A DNA stretch of 64,000 nucleotides from UBA7803 sp041690675. Lineage in GTDB: Bacteria > Pseudomonadota > Gammaproteobacteria > Pseudomonadales > Azotimanducaceae. The number at the start of each line of letters is the position of its first letter. The first letter of the stretch is position 1. The DNA is taken from the NCBI GenBank assembly GCA_041690675.1, contig JAWLGU010000014.1, positions 1-64,000 of the forward strand, in the 5' to 3' direction. The notes beneath the pieces were generated by a model. That model did no database searches. It saw only the letters and a list, made by a program, of their open reading frames with translations, and was not told where the DNA came from. Shown here piece after piece: positions 27,618-34,058 of this stretch. A program made the position numbers and the translations under genes.

Positions 27618-28601
27618 ATGCTGCGAGCGGCGGTCATCGGCGCTGGCTACCAGGGCCGATTCCACGCCCTGAAGTACTCCGCCCTGCCGGGCGTGCAGCT
27701 GACGGCCGTCGTGGACATCGATGCCCAGCGGGCGGCGCGGTTGGCGGCGGAAACGGGCGCGGTGCCTTACACCCACCACCGCCAGGTGCTCCGCCGGATC
27801 GACGTGGCCAGCGTCGCCGTGCCGGTTTCCGCGCACCACGAGGTGGGCTACGACCTGCTCGAGGCGGGCGTCCACGTGCTCATGGAAAAGCCCATGGCGC
27901 GTAGCGTGGCGGAAGCCTCGGAGCTCACCACCCTGGCGGCCGCCCGGGGCTGCGTGCTGCAGATCGGCCATCTCGAGCGGTTCAGTCCCGTGGTGCTGGC
28001 GCTGCGCGAGCGGGTCGGTGTGCCCCGATTCATCGAGGCGCATCGCCTGGGCCCCTTCACCGCCCGGGGGGCCGATGCCGACGTGGTGCTGGACCTGATG
28101 ATCCACGACCTCGATCTGACGTTGCTGCTGGTGGATGCCGCCATCGTACGCGTCGATGCCAACGGCGCCCCGGTGCTCTCCGAGCACGTGGACATCGCCA
28201 ACGCGCGCCTGACCTTCGCCAACGGCTGCACCGCCAACCTCACCGCCAGCCGGGTCAGCTTCGCCAGCCGGCGACGGCTGCGGCTGTTCCAGGCCGATGC
28301 GTACCTGTCTGCGGACATGGGCGACTACGTTCTCGAATGGTGCGGCCGGGTGCCGGGGGTCGGTCCCGGCGGCCGCCCCGGCATCGCAGGAAGCCGTGAT
28401 CTGCTGCCGAGAGGGGATGCCCTGGGCGACCAGATCCGAGCCTTCGTCCACGCGGTGCGAACGGGCGCGCCGCCCGCGGTGAGCGGTGAGGACGGTGTGC
28501 GGGCCCTGGAAGCGGCACTGGCCGTGGTCGGGCAGATCACGGAGCAGTCGGCGTCGGCGCTCCTGAACGGAGCCGGTCACGACGGAACGCGGCGCCGATG
28601 A
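27618..28601 (+). CDS. Gfo/Idh/MocA oxidoreductase, probable UDP-GlcNAc 3-dehydrogenase (GnnA-like)
   Basis: The 327-residue enzyme has an N-terminal Rossmann domain (AVIGAGYQGRFHALKY), the EKPMA motif and a C-terminal substrate domain with LQIGHLERFSPVV and MIHDLDLTLLL. The GYxGRFHAxKY and GHLERF signatures recall GnnA, which oxidises UDP-GlcNAc at C3 in the route to 3-amino lipid A sugars. The neighbouring aminotransferase, coupled by a four-base ATGA overlap, would then supply the amino group as GnnB does. Other 3-oxo sugar dehydrogenases (WlbA/WbpB) are possible. A GGAAGGA ribosome binding site precedes the ATG. Confidence 0.75.
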   Translation: MLRAAVIGAGYQGRFHALKYSALPGVQLTAVVDIDAQRAARLAAETGAVPYTHHRQVLRRIDVASVAVPVSAHHEVGYDLLEAGVHVLMEKPMARSVAEASELTTLAAARGCVLQIGHLERFSPVVLALRERVGVPRFIEAHRLGPFTARGADADVVLDLMIHDLDLTLLLVDAAIVRVDANGAPVLSEHVDIANARLTFANGCTANLTASRVSFASRRRLRLFQADAYLSADMGDYVLEWCGRVPGVGPGGRPGIAGSRDLLPRGDALGDQIRAFVHAVRTGAPPAVSGEDGVRALEAALAVVGQITEQSASALLNGAGHDGTRRR

Positions 28602-29701
28602 TCCCGATGGTGGACCTCGCCGCCGCCGATCCGGCGCTGCAGCGGGAGATCGAGGAAGGGTTCCGCAAGGTGATGGCGAGCGGACGCTTCGTGTTGGGTC
28701 CGAACGTGCAGGCGTTCGAGACGGAGGTGGCAGCTCACCTCGGGGTGGCCCAGGCCGTCACCTGCGCCTCGGGCACCGACGCCCTGCATCTGGCCTTGCG
28801 TGCCCTCGGCGTCGGTCCCGGCGATGAGGTGATAACCAGCCCGTTCAGCTTCTTCGGCACCGTGGAAGCGGTACGCCAGGTGGGGGCGGTGCCGGTGTTC
28901 GCCGACATCGACGGGGCCACCTTCAACCTGGATCCGCAACGTGTGGCCGAGGCGCTCTCATCCGCGACCCGGGCCATCCTGCCCGTGCACCTGTTCGGCC
29001 AGCCGGCGGCCCTGGAGCCGCTGCGGGCCCTGGCGGGCCGGCACCGCCTCTGGCTGATCGAGGACTGCGCGCAGGCGTTCGGGGCGGCCCGGGGCGGACA
29101 CGCCGTGGGTACCCTCGGCCATGCCGGCTGCTTCAGCTTCTATCCCAGCAAGAATCTGGGCGGGTACGGGGACGGCGGGATGGTCACCACCGGCAGCCGC
29201 GACTTGGCGGAACGCCTGCGGGCGCTGCGGAATCACGGCAGCGTACAGCCGCCGCTGCACCAGAGCATCGGCCTCAACAGCCGCCTCGACGAGCTCCAGG
29301 CCGTGGTGCTGCGGGCCAAGCTGAAGCGGGTGGACGAGCGCAACCTGCAGCGCCGGCGGGTGGCGCGAGCCTACGCGGAGCGGTTGTCTCGGCTGCCGGC
29401 GGTGCAGACGCCGTGGGAGGACCCGGGCGGGGTTCACGTCTACCATCAGTACACGCTGCAGGTGAACGCCCGGGACGCCGTGCGCCGGGCGCTGGCGTCG
29501 CGGGGCGTGGCCAGCGCGGTGCATTATCCGGTGCCGCTCCATCGCCAGCCGGCTCTGGCGGATGCCTACCGGGAGCAGCGATTCCCGGTGGCCGAGGCGG
29601 TGGCGCAGCGCTGCCTCTCGCTGCCCATGTATCCGGAGCTCGACGACCTTCGAATCGACTTCGTCGCGGCGACGCTGGAGGAGGCGTTGGCGGCGGGGTG
29701 A
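28598..29701 (+). CDS. DegT/DnrJ/EryC1 sugar aminotransferase (GnnB-like)
   Basis: The 367-residue PLP enzyme has the family's MVDLAAADPALQREIEEG opening, the CASGTDALHLALRALG cofactor segment and the catalytic lysine in FSFYPSKNLGGYGDGGM. Such enzymes transfer an amino group from glutamate to a keto-sugar nucleotide. Together with the overlapping Gfo/Idh/MocA gene it forms a dehydrogenase/aminotransferase pair like GnnA/GnnB (UDP-GlcNAc3N) or WbpB/WbpE. No O-antigen cluster surrounds the pair, which favours a lipid A role, but this is inference. Confidence 0.85.
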   Translation: MIPMVDLAAADPALQREIEEGFRKVMASGRFVLGPNVQAFETEVAAHLGVAQAVTCASGTDALHLALRALGVGPGDEVITSPFSFFGTVEAVRQVGAVPVFADIDGATFNLDPQRVAEALSSATRAILPVHLFGQPAALEPLRALAGRHRLWLIEDCAQAFGAARGGHAVGTLGHAGCFSFYPSKNLGGYGDGGMVTTGSRDLAERLRALRNHGSVQPPLHQSIGLNSRLDELQAVVLRAKLKRVDERNLQRRRVARAYAERLSRLPAVQTPWEDPGGVHVYHQYTLQVNARDAVRRALASRGVASAVHYPVPLHRQPALADAYREQRFPVAEAVAQRCLSLPMYPELDDLRIDFVAATLEEALAAG

Positions 29702-29766
29702 TCGAGCCGAGCGGAGCCGGTCTTCTGTTAACATCCGCCACCGGCACCCGACGATTCCGCATCTAA

Positions 29767-30144
29767 ATGGATTGGGCCCGTTACAAGGCGCTGTGCGACA
29801 CCCCCGATGTCTGCAGCCGCTGGATGCTGCAGCAGACTCTGGAACTGCTGAACGACGGCGGCCTGCAGGCGCGTCTCGAGCGCATCCTGGCGCAGCGGCC
29901 GCTGCCGAAGCCGGACGATCATCGAGGTGGCGCCGCCACCGACATGTTCCGTGTCGACCTGTCTCTGGAGGAGGTGCGCGCCGTGCGCCGCCAGGTTGAG
30001 GCGGCCCGCGTCCGCGGCGAAAGCACCAGCGCTACGCGTGGCCGCGGCCTCGGGGGCTTCATCGAGGCCTGGCAGGAGTACGAGGCCTTCCTGGAGCGTG
30101 AGCCAACCCGCGGCGGGCCGCCGGTTTGTTCTCGCGAATCCTGA
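29767..30144 (+). CDS. Hypothetical protein coupled to biotin carboxylase gene
   Basis: I do not recognise this 125-residue protein. It is soluble, mostly helical, with a Trp/Cys-containing N-terminus (MDWARYKALCDTPDVCSRW) and an Arg-rich helix (VRAVRRQVEAARVRGES). It lacks the MKM biotin-attachment motif, so it is not the missing biotin carrier. It overlaps the biotin carboxylase gene by 19 bp, which suggests translational coupling. The ribosome binding site is weak. Confidence 0.65.
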   Translation: MDWARYKALCDTPDVCSRWMLQQTLELLNDGGLQARLERILAQRPLPKPDDHRGGAATDMFRVDLSLEEVRAVRRQVEAARVRGESTSATRGRGLGGFIEAWQEYEAFLEREPTRGGPPVCSRES

Positions 30145-31433
30145 TCGCCAATCGGGGCACCATCGCGCGCCGCGTGGTGCGCGCGTGCGCGAGCCTCGGC
30201 ATCGAATCGGTGGTGGTGTACTCGGAGGCGGACGCCGGCGCGCCCTATCTCGAGGAGGCGACCTCAGCCCTGCCCCTGCCGGGACGCACCGCGGCGGAGA
30301 CCTACCTCAACGTGCCGGCTCTGCTCGAGTGCCTGCGCGCCAGCGGGGCCGACGCCGTCCATCCAGGTTACGGTTTCCTCGCGGAGAACCCGGCGTTCGC
30401 CCGGGCGGTGGCGGAGAACGGTGCCACGTTCGTCGGTCCGTCGGCGCACTGGCTCGACGTCATGGGCGACAAGCTGCGGGCCCGGGCGCTCATGGCCGAG
30501 CACGGCTTTCCGGTGCTGCCCGGCAGCGATGCCCTGGACGACCCGGCCGCCGCCCGGGCGGCGGCAGATCGACTCGGCTTTCCGCTGATGCTGAAGCCGC
30601 GCGCCGGCGGTGGCGGCATCGGCATCCGCCTGGTGCGGGACGAGGCCGAGCTCGAGCGGGCCCTCGGTCAGGCGCGGCGGCTGGCGGCCGCCGCATTCGG
30701 GGACGGCGGGGTCTTTCTCGAGGCCTGGCTCGAGCGGCCACGGCACGTGGAGATCCAGCTGCTGGGTGACGGGCGCGGCGGCGCCGTGCACCTCTACGAG
30801 CGCGATTGCTCGCTGCAGAGCCGTCATCGCAAGATCATCGAGGAAGCTCCGGCTCCCGGACTGCCGCGCCCCGAGTTGGAGGCGCTGGCGGAACGCGCGG
30901 CGCGGGTGGCGGCGGAACTCGGCTACGACAACGTGGGCACGGTGGAGACCCTGCGTGGCCCGGAAGGCGGCTACGGCTTCATCGAGATGAACACCCGCAT
31001 TCAGGTGGAGCATGGGGTCACCGAGGCGGTGACGGGCCTCGACCTGGTGGCGTTACAGATCGCCCTGGCCGCCGGCGGTGCGCTGCCGAAGCGCCCTCCC
31101 ATGGATGGCCACGCCGTGGAGGCGCGCGTGTACGCCACCTCCACCGGAACCCTGATCAACCTGCGCACGCCCGACCTGTTCGGGGTGCGAATCGAAACCG
31201 GTTATTGCCGTGGTCAGGCGGTGACGCCTCACTACGATCCGCTGCTGGCCAAGGTCATCGGCTGGGGCGAGACCCGGGAGAAGGCCATCGGCCGGGCTCT
31301 GGTGGGGGTGCGCGCCTTGGAGGTTCGGGGGGTGGACAGCAACGTGCCTGTGCTGGAGCGGGTGCTTGCGGACGAGCAGTTTCTCGCTGGCGCCGTGGAC
31401 ACCCACCTGCTGGAGCGCTACGAGTCCACTTGA
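30126..31433 (+). CDS. Biotin carboxylase subunit of an acyl-CoA carboxylase, no carrier domain
   Basis: The 435-residue ATP-grasp enzyme carboxylates biotin with ATP and bicarbonate. Motifs include ILIANRGTIARRVVRA, VHPGYGFLAENPAFA, the glycine-rich loop KPRAGGGGIGIRLV, HVEIQLLGD, ERDCSLQSRHRKIIEEAPAP and FIEMNTRIQVEHGVTEAVTG. The usual Pro after RIQVEH is Gly. The protein ends at the biotin carboxylase C-domain, with no BCCP, unlike PCC/MCC/ACC alpha subunits of about 600-670 residues. It starts at TTG, read inside the preceding gene. The carboxyltransferase is 2.6 kb downstream. Confidence 0.9.
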   Translation: MFSRILIANRGTIARRVVRACASLGIESVVVYSEADAGAPYLEEATSALPLPGRTAAETYLNVPALLECLRASGADAVHPGYGFLAENPAFARAVAENGATFVGPSAHWLDVMGDKLRARALMAEHGFPVLPGSDALDDPAAARAAADRLGFPLMLKPRAGGGGIGIRLVRDEAELERALGQARRLAAAAFGDGGVFLEAWLERPRHVEIQLLGDGRGGAVHLYERDCSLQSRHRKIIEEAPAPGLPRPELEALAERAARVAAELGYDNVGTVETLRGPEGGYGFIEMNTRIQVEHGVTEAVTGLDLVALQIALAAGGALPKRPPMDGHAVEARVYATSTGTLINLRTPDLFGVRIETGYCRGQAVTPHYDPLLAKVIGWGETREKAIGRALVGVRALEVRGVDSNVPVLERVLADEQFLAGAVDTHLLERYEST

Positions 31434-31445
31434 CGCGCGTGGGCA

Positions 31446-31472
31446 TGTCACGTTTCTCCCGCCGCGATCGTC
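31446..31472 (+). promoter_or_regulatory. Candidate ECF41-type sigma factor promoter
   Basis: TGTCACG (31446-31452) and CGTC (31469-31472) are separated by 16 bp, 34 bp upstream of the ATG of the membrane gene that is coupled to the ECF41-like sigma gene. From memory, ECF41 promoters are described as TGTCACA in the -35 region and CGTC in the -10 region, so this would be an autoregulatory promoter. Confidence 0.5.
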
Positions 31473-31506
31473 TATGCCATGGTTGCGGAGCAAACGCGGA
31501 GGAATC

Positions 31507-32148
31507 ATGGTTCGTAAGGTTCAGGCGGTTTCAGGGCTGCTGTTCTCGGCATTTCTCGCGGTCCACCTGCTGAACACCTGGCTGGCGGCGGCGGGTCCGG
31601 AGATCTACGACGGCGTTCAGCGGTGGATCTCGCTGGTCTACCAGGCGCCGGTGCTGGAGTGGCTCATCCTCGGCGCGGTGCTGGTCCACGTCGCCTGCGC
31701 GGTGGTGCGCTGGCGCAGCGAGCGCCGCGGCCGGCTGCCGTTGCGGGCGCGGCTGCACCGCTACGCCGGGGTGTTCCTCATGATCGTCATCGCCGGCCAT
31801 GTCTCTGCGGTGCGGCTGATTCCGGCGGCCTTCGGCATCCGCCCCGGCTTCGAAGGTCTGGCGTTTTCCCTGCAGTTTCTGCCCGGGTACTTCTACCCGT
31901 ACTATCTGCTGCTGGGACTGGCGGGCGCGTACCATGGCTTCAACGGTTTCATCGTGGCGGCGGGACGGCTCGGCCTGCAGCTGCGGGTTTCGGGACGCTG
32001 GAGCTACGCCGTGGCGGGCGCCGCGGGCGCGTTCACCCTGGTGGCGCTGCTCGCCTTCGGTGGCGCGCTGTTTCCTGTGGCGGACGCCGCCGACAGCGCT
32101 TTCGCGCGACTGACCGCGAGGATCATCGGTGGCGGATCGGCGCCTTAA
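31507..32148 (+). CDS. Cytochrome b-like (SdhC-like) membrane protein
   Basis: The 213-residue protein has five probable TM segments and conserved-looking histidines inside them (AVHLLNTW, LVHVACAVVRW, HRYAGVFLMIVIAGHVSAV, AYHGFNGF), a pattern like succinate dehydrogenase/fumarate reductase cytochrome b subunits that ligate heme and reduce or oxidise quinone. No SdhA or SdhB gene is nearby, so the electron partner is unknown. The ATG has a strong GGAGGAA ribosome binding site. The gene overlaps the sigma factor gene by 20 bp and lies behind a possible ECF41-type promoter. Confidence 0.7.
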   Translation: MVRKVQAVSGLLFSAFLAVHLLNTWLAAAGPEIYDGVQRWISLVYQAPVLEWLILGAVLVHVACAVVRWRSERRGRLPLRARLHRYAGVFLMIVIAGHVSAVRLIPAAFGIRPGFEGLAFSLQFLPGYFYPYYLLLGLAGAYHGFNGFIVAAGRLGLQLRVSGRWSYAVAGAAGAFTLVALLAFGGALFPVADAADSAFARLTARIIGGGSAP

Positions 32149-33043
32149 GCATCTGGCTTACCGGCTGCTCGGCTCGGTGGAAGACGCCGAAGACGTGGTG
32201 CAGGACGCGCATCTCAAGCTCCTCGGCTTGGCAGACCCGCCGGGTAACCGGGATGCCTTCCTGTTCCGGGTGGTCACCAACCTGGCCATCGACCGGCTGC
32301 GCCACCGCAAGGTGGAGCGCCGGGCGTATCCGGGGCCGTGGTTGCCGGAGCCCCTGGCTACCGAGTCCATGGACGCCGAAGCGGCCGCGGCGCGGCAGGA
32401 CGATCTGAGCCTGGGATTCGTGCTGCTGCTGGAAACCCTGTCGGTGTCGGAGCGGGTGGCCTTCGTGCTGCGGGAAGCTTTCGACCTCGGCTTTCACGAG
32501 ATCGCCGAGATCCTCGAAGTGCGGGCCGACGCCTGCCGCCAGCGCTATCACCGCGCGCGCCGCAAGGTCGCAGGGGCGGGCCCGCCGCCGCAATCGCCGC
32601 GGGCGCAGCGTCGCGCTCTGGAGCGTCTGAGCCAGGCGGTGGCTGATGGCGACCCTCGCGCGGTGGCCGAGATGCTCACGGACGATGCCTTGCTGATCAC
32701 CGACGGCGGGGGTCGGGTCGCCGCCGCCGTGCGTCCGGTGGAGGCGCCGGAGCGCATCGCCCGGGTGCTGATACACCTCGCCTCCCGAGAGGACCACGCC
32801 GATCTGCGTTGGCAGCTCGCACCGCTGAACGGCGGCATCGGGCTGCTGCTCGTGCGCGACGGCGGCGGCGCATGCGAGCTCTACGCCAGCGTTCACCTCG
32901 ACGTCACGAACGAGCAGGTGTCCAGAATATACGTGGTGCGCAACCCGACGAAGCTTGGGTCGCTGTCGCTGTCGCTTTCCGCTATCCGCTCTCCGCTTTC
33001 CGCTGGAGGGTTTTCGCCAGATTCTGGGGATGGCGCTGAATAG
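32129..33043 (+). CDS. ECF41-type RNA polymerase sigma factor with fused SnoaL/NTF2-like domain
   Basis: The 304-residue protein has sigma region 2 (1-62, YRLLGSVEDAEDVVQDAHLKLL), a linker with WLPEPL (71-76), region 4 (95-147, a helix-turn-helix around FHEIAEILEVRADACRQRYHRARRK) and a C-terminal NTF2-like domain (about 162-276) with DGGGR (192-196) and NPTKL (272-276), close to the DGGGK and NPDKL marks of ECF41. In this group the fused domain replaces an anti-sigma factor. The GTG start lies inside the membrane gene; an in-frame stop at 32111 limits the N-terminus, which is short. Residues 278-304 are encoded by a repeat element and are probably not conserved. Confidence 0.88.
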   Translation: MADRRLKHLAYRLLGSVEDAEDVVQDAHLKLLGLADPPGNRDAFLFRVVTNLAIDRLRHRKVERRAYPGPWLPEPLATESMDAEAAAARQDDLSLGFVLLLETLSVSERVAFVLREAFDLGFHEIAEILEVRADACRQRYHRARRKVAGAGPPPQSPRAQRRALERLSQAVADGDPRAVAEMLTDDALLITDGGGRVAAAVRPVEAPERIARVLIHLASREDHADLRWQLAPLNGGIGLLLVRDGGGACELYASVHLDVTNEQVSRIYVVRNPTKLGSLSLSLSAIRSPLSAGGFSPDSGDGAE

Positions 33044-33213
33044 CGATCAGCTTATCGGCTATCAGCTATCAGCTATCAGCTATCAGCTATCAGCAGGCAG
33101 CATTACGCCGGAGTCTGGCGATGTCCCTCTTTCCGAAAGCCGAAAGCCGACAGCCGAAAGCTGCCAGCGGATAGCGGAAAGCGGACAGCGGACAGCGAAA
33201 GCCTCCAGTGCTA
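32961..33213. repeat. Compound heptad-repeat hairpin element (copy 1)
   Basis: Left arm: four GCTNTCC heptads (32974-33001). First core: TCGCCAG-ATT-CTGGGGA (33014-33030). Middle: five perfect CTATCAG heptads (33059-33093). Second core: CGCCGGA-G-TCTGGCG (33106-33120). Right arm: nine 7-bp units of the AGCCGAA/AGCGGAC type (33138-33200). The arms are largely complementary, so the unit can fold into a long sliding hairpin. It overlaps the 3' end of the sigma factor gene and fills the 206-bp gap to the crotonase gene. A second copy is at 42637-42752. Confidence 0.85.
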
Positions 33214-33249
33214 AGTTAACCCCTTACACATACTTCCACAGGAGCCCCC

Positions 33250-34050
33250 ATGTCAGAGCTGGTCACCATAGACATTCAGGACGGCGTCGCCGACGTGCGC
33301 CTGAACCGGGTGGACAAGTACAACGCGCTGAGCCCGGACATGTTCCAGGCCATCATCGACGCCGGCGAATCTCTGGCGGACGACCGCCGGGTGCGGGCCG
33401 TGGTGCTTTCCGGCAACGGCCGCGGCTTCTGCGCCGGGCTCGACATGGGCAGCTTCCAGGGAATGGCGTCCGGCGAGCGAAGCGGCGGTGGCAACCTGAT
33501 GAAGCGCGACGAGCGCCCGGAGAACCACGCCCAGCGCCCGGCGCTGGTCTGGAAGCGGTTACCCATGCCGGTGATCGCCGCCATCCACGGCGTGGCGTTC
33601 GGCGGCGGGTGTCAGATCGCCCTGGGGGCCGACATCCGCTTCGCCGCACCCGACGCCCGGCTGTCGGTGATGGAGATCAAGTGGGGACTCGTTCCCGACA
33701 TGAGCCTCACTCAGACGTTGCGCGATCTCGTGCCCCTGGACGTGGCCAAGGAGCTCACATTCACCGGCCGGATCCTCTCCGGGACGGAGGCCCAGGCCCT
33801 CGGCCTGGTCACCCACGTCGCCGACGATCCCCTGGCGGCGGCCATGGCGCTGGCGAAGGAGATCGCTGGCAAGTCTCCGGACGCCATCCGCGCCGGCAAG
33901 AAGCTGCTGGAGGAGAGCTGGCGGGCCGATCCCCGTACCGGGCTCGAGCTCGAGTCCAAGCTGCAGATGGAGCTCATCGGCTCGCCCAATCAGGTGGAAG
34001 CGGTGAAGGCCAACTTCGAGAACCGTGCGCCGGCGTTCAAGGACGGCTGA
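33250..34050 (+). CDS. Crotonase-family enoyl-CoA hydratase/isomerase-like protein
   Basis: The 266-residue protein has the crotonase fold: oxyanion-hole segments RGFCAGLDMG and HGVAFGGGCQIALGADIRFA, then KWGLVPDMSLT. The first catalytic Glu of true enoyl-CoA hydratases (in GGxCE) is Gln here, and the second (in GLxPE) is Asp, so it may be an isomerase or hydrolase rather than a hydratase. A leaderless-looking region precedes it except for an AGGAG ribosome binding site. It lies directly after the repeat element and 8 bp before the carboxyltransferase gene. Confidence 0.88.
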   Translation: MSELVTIDIQDGVADVRLNRVDKYNALSPDMFQAIIDAGESLADDRRVRAVVLSGNGRGFCAGLDMGSFQGMASGERSGGGNLMKRDERPENHAQRPALVWKRLPMPVIAAIHGVAFGGGCQIALGADIRFAAPDARLSVMEIKWGLVPDMSLTQTLRDLVPLDVAKELTFTGRILSGTEAQALGLVTHVADDPLAAAMALAKEIAGKSPDAIRAGKKLLEESWRADPRTGLELESKLQMELIGSPNQVEAVKANFENRAPAFKDG

Positions 34051-34058
34051 TCGCGCGC

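Noticed and set aside
29767..30144. Biotin carboxyl carrier protein
   Set aside because: No MKM or similar biotinyl lysine motif exists in the sequence.
32957..33043. A frameshift or truncation at the sigma factor C-terminus
   Set aside because: The conserved domain ends at NPTKL before this part, so the odd Ser-rich tail is best explained by read-through into the repeat element.
33059..33200. Possible CRISPR array
   Set aside because: The 7-bp units are contiguous with no spacers, and no cas genes are present.
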